Assembly: GCA_903873775.1 (NCBI GenBank) | Contig: CAIQPR010000013.1 | Span: 24,458 to 88,457, forward strand | Direction of reading: 5' to 3' | Length of the DNA stretch: 64,000 bases | Source of the DNA: an uncultured Actinomycetes bacterium | Lineage (GTDB): Bacteria > Actinomycetota > Acidimicrobiia > Acidimicrobiales > RAAP-2 | In this document: in pieces, positions 25,809 through 34,074 of the stretch | Position numbering within the stretch: the stretch's first letter is position 1 | How the letters are laid out: each line of letters begins with the position of its first letter | The notes under the pieces: generated by a model | Databases searched by the model: none | Told to the model about the DNA's origin: nothing | What the model saw: the letters and a program-made list of their open reading frames with translations, nothing else | Program-made: the position numbers and the translations under genes

Positions 25809-25814
25809 TAGGCT
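25809..25814 (+). promoter_or_regulatory. -10 element (TAGGCT) of manB
   Basis: TAGGCT is followed by GTG 25823 after 8 bases. The alternative GTG at 25817 would leave only 2 bases, too close for transcription start, so the shorter protein is favoured. Confidence 0.5.
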
Positions 25815-25822
25815 GAGTGGTC

Positions 25823-27178
25823 GTGGACACCTCGGCAGTATTCAAGGCGTACGACATCCGGGGTACCTATCCTGATCAAATTGACGAGCGAATGTTGCGT
25901 GCCGTCGGCAGCGCCTTCGCCACTTTCGTGGGCACCGATCACATCGTCGTGGCGCGCGATATGCGCCCGTCGGGCGTCACGTTGGCGGCAGCATTCGCCG
26001 AGGGGGCGCGTGCCGTCGGCGTGCGAGTGACGGATCTCGGCCTTGCGAGCACCGACTTTCTCTACTTCGCCGCCGGCTACCTCGACGCACCGGGCGCGAT
26101 GTTCACGGCCTCGCACAATCCCGCGCAGTACAACGGGATCAAGTTGTGCCTCGCCGGCGCCAAGCCCATCGGGACCGATACGGGTCTGCGCGACATTGAA
26201 GCGCTGACACACCAGTTCTACGAGCACCCCGCGGAGGGACCGCTCGCTCCCGCTGACGAGCAGGACATCAAGGCGGACTGGGTGCGCCACGTTCACTCCT
26301 TCATCAATGTCGACAGTCTGCGCCCCCTCAAGATCGTGGCCGACACCGCGAACGGTATGGGCGGACTCATCGCCCCGCTGGTGTTTGCCGGCCTGCCCTT
26401 CGAGCTCGACATTCTCTATCCCGAACTCGACGGAACCTTCCCGAACCACCCCGCGGACCCGATCCAGCCGGAGAACCTTGTTGATCTGCAGCGTCGTGTG
26501 CTGGAGACGGGAGCGGACATCGGTCTCGCCTTCGACGGTGACGCCGACCGCGTGTTCCTGATCGACGAGAAGGCCCAGTTGATCTCGGGCTCCACCACCA
26601 CCGCGATGGTCGCCCAAGTCATGCTCGAGCGCAATCCTGGTGCGACCATCCTCTACAACCTCATCTGCTCCAAGGCCGTCCCCGAAGTGATTGCGGAGAA
26701 CGGCGGAGTGGGGATTCGCACGAGAGTCGGCCACAGTTACATCAAGTCCGTCATGGCGGACAGTGGCGCGATTTTCGGTGGCGAACACTCGGGTCACTAC
26801 TACTTCCGCGATAATTACCGCGCGGACTCCGGCATCATCACTGCGATGGTCGTCCTCGAATTGCTGAGTCGTCACACCGAGCCGTTGTCGCAGGTCGTGG
26901 CGCCCTTCCAGCGTTACGCCGCGTCGGGAGAAATCAATACCACCGTCGCGAACCCTCCGGCCACGGTGGACAAGGTGGCCGCCCTTCTCGCGGCCCGTGG
27001 TGATGCCACCGACCTTCTCGACGGCTTGACCGTGGACTACGGCGACTGGTGGTTCAACCTGCGCCCGTCGAACACTGAGCCCCTTCTCCGACTCAACGTG
27101 GAAGCTCGCACGCCCGAGGAGTGCGCAGGTCGCGTCGCTGATGTTCTCGAGATTGTTCGCGAAGCGCAAGGAGACTGA
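25823..27178 (+). CDS. manB: Phosphomannomutase/phosphoglucomutase
   Basis: An alpha-D-phosphohexomutase that converts mannose-6-phosphate to mannose-1-phosphate, feeding GDP-mannose synthesis. The four family elements are present: N-terminal FKAYDIRG, phosphoserine loop TASHNPAQYNG, metal loop DGDADR, and sugar-specificity loop GGEHSGHYYFRD. The C-terminal phosphate-binding loop is RPSNTEPLLR. The product has 451 residues from GTG 25823. Trm112 follows after one base. Mycobacteria and streptomycetes keep manB next to a Trm112-like gene near whiB2 and the F420 genes, which supports a ManB role over a pure phosphoglucomutase. Confidence 0.92.
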   Translation: MDTSAVFKAYDIRGTYPDQIDERMLRAVGSAFATFVGTDHIVVARDMRPSGVTLAAAFAEGARAVGVRVTDLGLASTDFLYFAAGYLDAPGAMFTASHNPAQYNGIKLCLAGAKPIGTDTGLRDIEALTHQFYEHPAEGPLAPADEQDIKADWVRHVHSFINVDSLRPLKIVADTANGMGGLIAPLVFAGLPFELDILYPELDGTFPNHPADPIQPENLVDLQRRVLETGADIGLAFDGDADRVFLIDEKAQLISGSTTTAMVAQVMLERNPGATILYNLICSKAVPEVIAENGGVGIRTRVGHSYIKSVMADSGAIFGGEHSGHYYFRDNYRADSGIITAMVVLELLSRHTEPLSQVVAPFQRYAASGEINTTVANPPATVDKVAALLAARGDATDLLDGLTVDYGDWWFNLRPSNTEPLLRLNVEARTPEECAGRVADVLEIVREAQGD

Positions 27179-27179
27179 C

Positions 27180-27407
27180 GTGGCCCTCGACGCACTGCTA
27201 CTGAGCATCCTGGAAGATCCCGAGGATCACGCGGAGTTGCTCTACATCGAGCACGCCGAGATTCTCTACAACCCTCGTCGCCGCGTGGCCTATGCGGTGC
27301 GCGACAACATTCCCGTCATGCTGCCGGACGAAGCGACACCCGTGAGTGACGAACAGCACGACGCGTACGCGAACGATCCGACCGCGGTCCGCACGGGCGC
27401 CCCGTAG
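27180..27407 (+). CDS. Trm112 family small protein
   Basis: A 75-residue protein of the Trm112/YcaR (UPF0434) group. ALLLSILEDPEDHAELLYI corresponds to the usual L-ILACPxCKGxL start, with the zinc cysteines replaced, as is common in bacterial members. NPRRRVAYAVRDNIPVMLPDEA is the diagnostic C-terminal strand block. Family members act as small partners of methyltransferases; the partner is unknown here. GTG 27180 has AAGGAG six bases upstream, at the end of manB. A strong hairpin terminator follows at 27428. Confidence 0.85.
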   Translation: MALDALLLSILEDPEDHAELLYIEHAEILYNPRRRVAYAVRDNIPVMLPDEATPVSDEQHDAYANDPTAVRTGAP

Positions 27408-27427
27408 AACGATGCGACAGACGTCAT

Positions 27428-27463
27428 AAAAAAAGCCCCCGGGACATCCCGGGGGCTTTTTTT
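27428..27463. terminator. Bidirectional intrinsic terminator
   Basis: A perfect 10-base stem GCCCCCGGGA/TCCCGGGGGC (27435-27444 and 27447-27456) with a 2-base apparent loop is flanked by seven A on the left and seven T on the right. It can stop transcription from manB-Trm112 and from the convergent thiolase gene. Confidence 0.93.
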
Positions 27464-27475
27464 ATGCGCGGCTCG

Positions 27476-28684
27476 TTAGTCGAGGCGCTCGACGATCATG
27501 GCCATGCCCTGACCGCCACCGACGCACATCGTCTCCATGCCGAAACGCTTGCCCTCGTCCTCGAGCGCGTTGAGGAGGGTCGTCATAATGCGGGCACCGG
27601 TCATGCCGAACGGGTGTCCCAGCGCGATGCCGCCACCCTTCACGTTCAGCTTGTCCCAGCTGATGCCGAGGTGCTTGGCGCTCGGGATGACCTGCGCCGC
27701 GAAGGCCTCGTTGATCTCCACGAGGTCGATGTCGTCGATGGTCATGTTGGCACGACGCAGGGCCTGGCGACAGGCTTCGATCGGACCCAGTCCCATGATC
27801 TCGGGGTTGAGACCCGACACGCCACTGGCGACGATGCGGGCGAGAGGCTTGATGCCTAGTTCCTTGGCGCGCGTGTCACTCATCACCACAACAGCGGCCG
27901 CGCCGTCGTTGAGGGGGCAGGCGTTACCGGCCGTCACGGTGCCACCCTCGCGGAACACGGGGGCCAACTGGCTGAGCTTCTCGACGGTGGTGCCGGCACG
28001 CGGGCCGTCGTCCTTGGTCACCACGGTGCCGTCGGGGAGGGTGACGGGAATGATCTCGCGGTCGAAGAAGCCGTTCTCCTGGCTGGCCACGGCGCGGGCC
28101 TGGCTCTGCGCGGCGAACTCGTCCATTTCCTGACGGCTGACCTTCTCGTATTCGGCGACGTTCTCGGCCGTCTGGCCCATCGCGATGTAGATGTCGGGCA
28201 GACCAGTCGGCGGCGTCCACGGGTCGCCGGCCTTCTCGGACCGCGCGGCGGTGCGCGCGAGGGCGTCGTTGAACAGCGGGTTCATGGCCTTACCGGAGTC
28301 ACTCGCACCCGCACCGAAGCGCGAGACGGTCTCCACACCGGCGGCGACGAACACGTCGCCCTCGCCGGAACGAATGGCGTGAGCGGCCATGCGGATGGTC
28401 TGCAGTGAGCTCGAGCAGTAACGGTTCACGGTCACGCCGGGCACGTTGTCGAGACCCGCGAGAATGGCGGCGACTCGCGCGACGTTGAAGCCCGCTTCAC
28501 CGGCGGGTTGACCGCAACCCAAGATGAGGTCTTCGACGCTCTGGGGGTCCAGCTGGGGAACCTTCTCGAGCACGGTCTTGACCACGAGAGCGGTCAGGTC
28601 GTCCGGACGCATGTCGACGAGCGAACCCTTGAAGGCTCGACCGATCGGGGTCCGTCCGGTGGCAACGATTACTGCTTCAGGCAT
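27476..28684 (-). CDS. Acetyl-CoA C-acetyltransferase (thiolase)
   Basis: A thiolase that cleaves 3-ketoacyl-CoA to acetyl-CoA and a shortened acyl-CoA, or runs in reverse. The nucleophile Cys lies in NRYCSSSLQT, near residue 90. The active-site His is in GGGIALGHPFGMTGAR and the second Cys in CVGGGQGMA, with NEAFAAQ between. At 402 residues it is full length and looks like the actinobacterial degradative FadA type. A GAGGAGG Shine-Dalgarno sequence precedes ATG 28684. A palindrome in the promoter (28701-28716) suggests control by a TetR-type regulator that is not in the window. Confidence 0.92.
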   Translation of the reverse strand: MPEAVIVATGRTPIGRAFKGSLVDMRPDDLTALVVKTVLEKVPQLDPQSVEDLILGCGQPAGEAGFNVARVAAILAGLDNVPGVTVNRYCSSSLQTIRMAAHAIRSGEGDVFVAAGVETVSRFGAGASDSGKAMNPLFNDALARTAARSEKAGDPWTPPTGLPDIYIAMGQTAENVAEYEKVSRQEMDEFAAQSQARAVASQENGFFDREIIPVTLPDGTVVTKDDGPRAGTTVEKLSQLAPVFREGGTVTAGNACPLNDGAAAVVVMSDTRAKELGIKPLARIVASGVSGLNPEIMGLGPIEACRQALRRANMTIDDIDLVEINEAFAAQVIPSAKHLGISWDKLNVKGGGIALGHPFGMTGARIMTTLLNALEDEGKRFGMETMCVGGGQGMAMIVERLD

Positions 28685-28700
28685 GAGTCCTCCTCGAGGG

Positions 28701-28729
28701 GTTACTGATTAGTAACTCGTAGGAGCATA
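28701..28729 (-). promoter_or_regulatory. Thiolase promoter with palindromic operator
   Basis: On the minus strand TATGCT (28724-28729) is a probable -10. Just downstream is a perfect inverted repeat, GTTACT-GATT-AGTAAC (28701-28716), between the transcription start and the Shine-Dalgarno sequence. This arrangement suits a repressor of the TetR type, common for acyl-CoA genes. The regulator identity is unknown. Confidence 0.6.
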
Positions 28730-28755
28730 CTCACGACGGGCGCCGCACCCCGGGT

Positions 28756-29877
28756 TCATACCGCGACGTGGAAACTGGCCTCCAGAACCAGTCCCGCGGC
28801 GGTTCCTGCGAGTAACCACACCGTGGGCGAACGCCGCACGGCCACAATGGCCAGCGCCCCAACCGCGGCAATGGGCCACTGCCAGGGGTGGGTGCAACTA
28901 CGTAGGAGCAAGTACGCCGAACCAACGATGGCCCCCGTCGCTGCCGGGCCGGCGCCGTCCAAGAAGGCGCGAGCGACGGGGTGTTGGCGGATGCGGGTGA
29001 GATGCCGCGCCCCCGCCCCCACGAAGAGAATGGATGGTGTGAAGGCGACGAGGGCCGCGAAGACCCCCGCCCCCAGTCCGCCCGCGGCATATCCCACGCC
29101 CGCGACCGTCGCGACCACCGGACCGGGCGTGAGCTGGCCGATGGCGACGACGGACGAAAAGGCGGCCGCAGTCATCCAGTGGTGGGTGCTCACGGCGTCG
29201 CCGTGCATGAGCGGCACGATCACGAAGCCGCCCCCAAAACTCAACGCCCCGACCTTGAGGGCCATCCACGCGAGCGCACCTTTGGTGGCGGTGCCGCCGC
29301 CGACGGCGGCGAGAGCCGCGTGAGAGCGCTGGGTGACCGCGATCTCCGCGACGCCCGAGAGAATCATCGCCACGACGAGGAGAAGCGGGGACAGGATGCA
29401 GGTCACGATCCCGACGAGGACGTAGAGACTGAGACGCACTTGGCGGGCTCTCGCCAGTTCGGCGATTTTGTAACCACGACCGAGATCGACCGCCGCGCGC
29501 AACGCCACGGCCGGCACCACGGCGGCGGCGCCGAGAGCGGCCGCCTCGAGGACCACCGGGTGGCCGGGTCCCACGACCAGCCAACTGAAGAAGAGCACCA
29601 GGGCCACGGCGGGGGTGATGAAGAACCCGGCTGCCGCGAGGAGGCCGGCGTATCCCCGCAGACGCCACCCGAGCCACAGCGCGAGCTGCGTCGATGCGGG
29701 TCCGGGTAGGAGTGACACCGAGGCAAAGGCGTCGGTGAATTCGTTCGCCTCGACCACGCCGGTGTCGACCCACTGTCGTCGCATCATCAAGACATGTCCG
29801 GGGGGTCCCCCAAAGCCCAACCACCCCAGTCGCAGGTAGCGCGACGCGAACACGCGCCAGGATGTTTCGGTGCTCAC
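28756..29877 (-). CDS. chrA: Chromate transporter family protein (ChrA), two-domain
   Basis: A 373-residue membrane protein with two homologous CHR halves. The first has RLGWLGFGGPPGHV and SLLPGPASTQLALWLG. The second has KVGALSFGGGFVIVPLM and AIGQLTPGPVVATVAGVGY. The paired GFGG/SFGG and PGP motifs define the long-chain CHR family, which exports chromate in exchange for protons in characterised members. The natural anion may differ here. The GTG start is 6 bases after TAGCCT. Confidence 0.92.
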   Translation of the reverse strand: MSTETSWRVFASRYLRLGWLGFGGPPGHVLMMRRQWVDTGVVEANEFTDAFASVSLLPGPASTQLALWLGWRLRGYAGLLAAAGFFITPAVALVLFFSWLVVGPGHPVVLEAAALGAAAVVPAVALRAAVDLGRGYKIAELARARQVRLSLYVLVGIVTCILSPLLLVVAMILSGVAEIAVTQRSHAALAAVGGGTATKGALAWMALKVGALSFGGGFVIVPLMHGDAVSTHHWMTAAAFSSVVAIGQLTPGPVVATVAGVGYAAGGLGAGVFAALVAFTPSILFVGAGARHLTRIRQHPVARAFLDGAGPAATGAIVGSAYLLLRSCTHPWQWPIAAVGALAIVAVRRSPTVWLLAGTAAGLVLEASFHVAV

Positions 29878-29883
29878 GCTGTC

Positions 29884-29889
29884 AGGCTA
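29884..29889 (-). promoter_or_regulatory. -10 element (TAGCCT) of chrA
   Basis: TAGCCT on the minus strand lies 6 bases before GTG 29877, with no Shine-Dalgarno sequence, fitting a leaderless start. Confidence 0.48.
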
Positions 29890-29915
29890 GAAGCAAAGAG
29901 TGTCCGGAGCGTGAC

Positions 29916-31526
29916 TCAGCGTGACTCGAGCACCCACTCAGCGGCTTCACGCTGGTGCCGCGCGTAATCCATCTTGCCGTTGACGGCGCGGCCAATGGTC
30001 TCGACGAAGCGCACGGCGCGCGGGGCTTTGTAGTGCGCTAGGTGGCCCTTCACGTGCCCGATGAGTTCGCTTTCGTCCACGGTCTGGCCCGCGTGTAATT
30101 CGACGGCCGCGATAATGCGCTGGCCGTACTCGTCATCCGCAACGCCCACCACACACGCGTCGGCGACGGCGGCGTGGGTCTTGAGAGCTTCTTCGACTTC
30201 TTCGGGGTAGACCTTCTCGCCCGCGGTATTGATGCACTGTGATCCCCGACCCAGCAGGTGGATGGTGCCATCGGCGTTGACCTTGGCCATGTCGCCGGGC
30301 ACGGAGTACCGGGCACCATCGAGTTCTTGAAAGGTGGCGGCTGACTTCACGGGATCCTTGTAGTACCCGAGGGGAATGCGGCCGCCCAACATCAACTTGC
30401 CGACTTCGTCCGATCCGGGGATCACGTCCTGTCCGTTCTCGCCGACCACGCGCACGTCGGTGCCGAGCGCGAAGCGTGCGGTCTTCTGCGTGCCTTTGCC
30501 CGAGGACACCGAGGAACCCATGCCGAGGGCCTCGGAGGACGAGAACGCGTCCACCAACATCATCGACGGCTGGTGTTCCAACAGCGCGATTTTGATCTCT
30601 TCACTCCACATCGCACCCGAGGAGAGAAAGGCGAACACCGAGGACAGGGTGAAGCGTTGCGGTTCGGCCCGTAGCGCCCGCACGAGCGGCCGCGCGAAGG
30701 GGTCGCCGACAATCACCACCACATTGACCTCGTGGTCGTCAATGGTGCGGGCCATCTCGACGGCGTCGAAATGGCGTCCTTCGAGCAGCACGACGCGCCC
30801 ACCACCGGCCAGCGTGTTGATCGCGGTGAAGAGACCCGTGCCGTGCATGAGGGGACAGGCCGGCAGCGTGGCGTAGCCGGGGCCCTCCTGCGCAATAGTG
30901 GCAATGAGGGACGTCACGTCTCCGTTGTCATCGAATTTCCGGAAGCTCCCATTGTTGAGTCGCGCGAAAAGGTCGTCGTTGCGCCACATGACACCCTTCG
31001 GCATTCCGGTCGTTCCTCCGGTGTACAGAAAGATGAGATCGTCCGGAGACAAGGGAGGCAGTTCGACGCGTGGCGACGCCACCACGGTGTCGAACGGCGT
31101 GGCCCAGGGCGGGCACACGCTCGTGCCGTCATCGACGAAGACGTAGTGCGTGAGACCCGGCACGCGCTCTCTCACCGCCGCGACAGTGTCGGTGAACGTG
31201 CCGTGAAAGACGAGCACGCGAGCGTCGGCGTTCTCGAAGAGGTAGACGAGTTCGTCGACGCCGTAGCGGTAATTTGTGTTTACGGGCACTGCGGCGTCAA
31301 AGAGGGCTCCGGCGAAACCAACGAGGTACTCGGGGCAGTTGTAGAGGTAGAGGGCAACTTTGTGGTGCTCTTCGAGTCCCTGCGACTGCATCCAGGACGC
31401 AAAGCCTTCGGCCTGATCCACGAAGTTCCGCCACGTGAGCGACCGCGCGCCGTGTTCGATCGCAATCTGGTCCGGCTGCGTCTCGGCGATTGCTCGCCAC
31501 ACGGTGCCAAAATTCCACGTCGTCAA
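29916..31526 (-). CDS. AMP-dependent acyl-CoA synthetase/ligase
   Basis: An ANL-superfamily enzyme that activates a carboxylic acid as acyl-AMP and then acyl-CoA. The P-loop is FLYTGGTTGMPKGVMWR. YSVPGDMAKV holds the family aspartate, GRGSQCINTAGEKVYPEEVEEAL is the hinge region, and the C-terminal catalytic lysine is in GKMDYARHQ. It is closest in style to actinobacterial FadD-type fatty or bile-acid/steroid CoA ligases; the substrate is unknown. I start at TTG 31526 (LTTWNFGTVW) because GGGGGG lies 4 bases upstream. The frame is open to 31583. The Shine-Dalgarno sequence sits in a hairpin. Confidence 0.87.
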   Translation of the reverse strand: MTTWNFGTVWRAIAETQPDQIAIEHGARSLTWRNFVDQAEGFASWMQSQGLEEHHKVALYLYNCPEYLVGFAGALFDAAVPVNTNYRYGVDELVYLFENADARVLVFHGTFTDTVAAVRERVPGLTHYVFVDDGTSVCPPWATPFDTVVASPRVELPPLSPDDLIFLYTGGTTGMPKGVMWRNDDLFARLNNGSFRKFDDNGDVTSLIATIAQEGPGYATLPACPLMHGTGLFTAINTLAGGGRVVLLEGRHFDAVEMARTIDDHEVNVVVIVGDPFARPLVRALRAEPQRFTLSSVFAFLSSGAMWSEEIKIALLEHQPSMMLVDAFSSSEALGMGSSVSSGKGTQKTARFALGTDVRVVGENGQDVIPGSDEVGKLMLGGRIPLGYYKDPVKSAATFQELDGARYSVPGDMAKVNADGTIHLLGRGSQCINTAGEKVYPEEVEEALKTHAAVADACVVGVADDEYGQRIIAAVELHAGQTVDESELIGHVKGHLAHYKAPRAVRFVETIGRAVNGKMDYARHQREAAEWVLESR

Positions 31527-31529
31527 GAG

Positions 31530-31547
31530 CCCCCCTCTCGTTGGGGG
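31530..31547 (-). promoter_or_regulatory. Hairpin covering the Shine-Dalgarno sequence of the acyl-CoA synthetase
   Basis: On the minus strand CCCCC (31543-31547) and GGGGG (31531-31535) can pair around a 7-base loop. The G run is also the only Shine-Dalgarno sequence for TTG 31526. The hairpin lies in the 53-base gap after the TrxR gene. It may tune translation or read-through; no U-run follows. Confidence 0.4.
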
Positions 31548-31579
31548 AACACTACCGAGGACCGAGCCCCCGTGCTGAC

Positions 31580-32779
31580 TCACGAACGATCGCGGGCCTC
31601 TTCGATGAGGTACCTGATCTGGATGGCCGCGGCCGCACCTTCGCCGACCGCCGCGGCGATTTGCTTCGTCGATCCGCTGCGCACATCGCCCGCCGCGAAG
31701 ACGCCGGGCAGCGACGTCTGGAACATGTGGTCGGTCGCGAGAAAACCGCGCTCGTCCGTGGCGAGCGCACCCTTCAGAAAGTCGGTGTTCGGGTCGAGTC
31801 CGATGAACACAAATGCCCCGGCCGTCGCGTGTTCCACCAGCGTGTCGCCCTGGCGAAGCGTGAGTGACGTCAGTTTTCCTGAGGCGTCGGCGTTGAATCG
31901 TTCGACCGATGTTGAGAGCAGCACGGACATCTTCGGGTGAGCGAGAACCTTGTCCTGGAGGAGTTGGCTACCGGTCAATCGATCGAGCGCTTGGACCACG
32001 GTGACGTGGTCGACGAATTGGGTCAGGAAGAGACCCTCTTCGAGGCCCGAATTGCCGCCACCGATCACGGCGAGGTCGCTCGCCCCGCGGTAGAAGGGTC
32101 CGTCGCACGTCGCGCAGAAGTGAATGCCGGCACCAATGAGGTCGGCTTCACCTTCGGCGTTGGTGCGACGATAGGTTGAACCGGTCGCGATGAGCGCCGC
32201 GGTCGCCTCAATCGTGGCGCCGGTCGAGAGCGTGACGCTGACGCGTCCGTTCTCAGAGGCAATATCCGTCACGGCGACGGCTTGCAGGATCTCCACGCCG
32301 TACCGTTCGGCCTGTCGCGTAATACGGTCGGCGAGCTCCGCGCCGCTCACGCCATCGGGGAATCCGGGGTAGTTGTCGAACTTCTCCGTGACACCGGCTT
32401 GGCCCCCAGGTGCCGACTTCTCGACAACGAGAACAGACTGGTTCTCGCGGGCGGCGTAGATCGCGGTCGTGAGTCCCGTCGGCCCCCCACCGATGATGAC
32501 GAGGTCGTACATCGAGTGCTGCGCGTCGCGGGACAAACCCATCTTGTCGGCGAGTTCGTCGTTCGAGGGTTCCGCGAGGAAACTGCCGTCCGCGAAGAGG
32601 ATGGTGGGAATGATGCGCTTGCCACCGTTGAGTTCTTCCACCTGCGCGGTGCGCTCGGGGTGAGCGTCCAGGTCCACCCAGGTAAAAGGAATCCGGTGGG
32701 ACGACAGAAATGACTTCGAACGTCGGCAATCGGGGCACCATGACGCGCCAATGACGGTGATCTCAGGTTCAGTGCTCAT
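31580..32779 (-). CDS. Glutaredoxin-thioredoxin reductase fusion
   Basis: A 399-residue fusion. Residues 1 to about 85 are a glutaredoxin/mycoredoxin domain with active site WCPDC (Cys15, Cys18) and the cis-proline segment IIPTILF. Residues 90-399 are a low-molecular-weight thioredoxin reductase: FAD loop IIGGGPTGL, redox pair CATC (Cys222, Cys225), NADPH loop IGGGNSGLEEG, and FAADVR-like FAAGDVRSG at the end. Electrons could pass from NADPH through FAD and CATC to the attached CPDC disulfide, giving a self-contained reductase. The ATG has GAGGAGG upstream. It probably shares an operon with the acyl-CoA synthetase. Confidence 0.92.
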   Translation of the reverse strand: MSTEPEITVIGASWCPDCRRSKSFLSSHRIPFTWVDLDAHPERTAQVEELNGGKRIIPTILFADGSFLAEPSNDELADKMGLSRDAQHSMYDLVIIGGGPTGLTTAIYAARENQSVLVVEKSAPGGQAGVTEKFDNYPGFPDGVSGAELADRITRQAERYGVEILQAVAVTDIASENGRVSVTLSTGATIEATAALIATGSTYRRTNAEGEADLIGAGIHFCATCDGPFYRGASDLAVIGGGNSGLEEGLFLTQFVDHVTVVQALDRLTGSQLLQDKVLAHPKMSVLLSTSVERFNADASGKLTSLTLRQGDTLVEHATAGAFVFIGLDPNTDFLKGALATDERGFLATDHMFQTSLPGVFAAGDVRSGSTKQIAAAVGEGAAAAIQIRYLIEEARDRS

Positions 32780-32895
32780 TGTTCCTCCTCGACGACACCC
32801 GCGAACTTACCGTGTGACGCGCCGTCGACCCAGCGGCGTGGGGTATCTTCACTCGAGACGGCGCTTTGGACGGCGACGAGGTCAAGGGGGACCAG

Positions 32896-34074
32896 ATGAG
32901 CGAAGGTCGAGGGCTCCTCGCCCCTGCGGGGACATCCACGACGCCAACGGTGACGTCGGAGGACGACCCGCGACGGGTGGAGATACGACGCTGGCTGAGT
33001 GACCACCCGCACCCGACGGGCCGCGACCTCGCCGACGCGGGCCTCGTCGCTCCCCATCTGCCGGCGCCGTGGGGTCGCGGGGCCGACACCGAAACACAAC
33101 TCCTGATCGATGAAGAGCTCCGACGCGCGGGCGTCACGCGACCCATCAACCCCATTGGCATCGGGTGGGCCGGGCCGACGCTCGTCTACGCCGGCACCGA
33201 GGAGCAGAAGGCGCGGTGGCTCCCGCGTCTTCTGAGTGGCGAGGACTTTTGGTGTCAACTCTTTAGTGAGCCGAACGCGGGAAGCGATCTCGCGTCATTG
33301 ACCACGCGCGCTGAACGAGACGGTGACGAGTGGGTTATCACCGGGCAAAAGGTGTGGACCAGCTACGCCCACATTGCCTCGTGGGGCATTCTTCTGGCGC
33401 GCACGTCGAACGAGGGTGCACCGCAAAAGGGGATTAGTTACTTCGTGTGCCCGATGGACGCACCGGGCATCACCATTCGCCCTCTGGTCGACATGACGGG
33501 CGATCACGCCTTTAACGAAGTATTTCTCGACGAGGTGCGCCTGCCCGCCGATCACCTGATTGGGGAGGTGAACGACGGGTGGCGCCTCGCCAAGGTCACT
33601 CTCGGCAATGAGCGTGTGTCTCTCTCGGGCGAAGGGGCTTTGTGGGGTCGGGGCCCCACCGCGAAGGATCTCGTCGGTCTTGTGCGCGACCGCCCCGACG
33701 GCGTGAGTGCGCTCGAACGCGACGACCTCGTGCGCTGTTGGTCACACGGGGAGATCCTGCGACTGTTGCGACTTCGGTTGCTGTCCGCGGCTCTCCAGGG
33801 AAAAGAACCCGGGCCCGAAGCGTCGGTGCGCAAAGCATTGGCCGACGACCACGGCCAAGAGGTGATGGGACTCGCGCAACGCCTCGCCGGCATGGGAGCC
33901 ACGCTAGAGAATCACGGACCAATGGGACTGAGTGGCGACGAAGGTGCTGTTTGGTACCACGGCTTCCTCTACGCCCAGGCACTCACGATCGGCGGCGGCA
34001 CCTCGGTTGTTCAGCGCAACATCATCGCCGAACGCGTTCTCGGACTCCCGAAGGACGTGGCCGAGCGCCGTTAG
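32896..34074 (+). CDS. Acyl-CoA dehydrogenase family protein
   Basis: An FAD enzyme that introduces an alpha-beta double bond into acyl-CoA, or a related member. The core reads CQLFSEPNAGSDLASL, the FAD-binding WVITGQKVWTSYAH, and a C-terminal block ending IGGGTSVVQRNIIAERVLGLPKD, typical of actinobacterial FadE. ATG 32896 has AAGGGGG five bases upstream; the open frame begins earlier at 32866. TATCTT near 32843 may be its -10. The protein has 392 residues. Its TAG stop is interlocked with the TAA of the convergent membrane protein gene. Confidence 0.9.
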   Translation: MSEGRGLLAPAGTSTTPTVTSEDDPRRVEIRRWLSDHPHPTGRDLADAGLVAPHLPAPWGRGADTETQLLIDEELRRAGVTRPINPIGIGWAGPTLVYAGTEEQKARWLPRLLSGEDFWCQLFSEPNAGSDLASLTTRAERDGDEWVITGQKVWTSYAHIASWGILLARTSNEGAPQKGISYFVCPMDAPGITIRPLVDMTGDHAFNEVFLDEVRLPADHLIGEVNDGWRLAKVTLGNERVSLSGEGALWGRGPTAKDLVGLVRDRPDGVSALERDDLVRCWSHGEILRLLRLRLLSAALQGKEPGPEASVRKALADDHGQEVMGLAQRLAGMGATLENHGPMGLSGDEGAVWYHGFLYAQALTIGGGTSVVQRNIIAERVLGLPKDVAERR

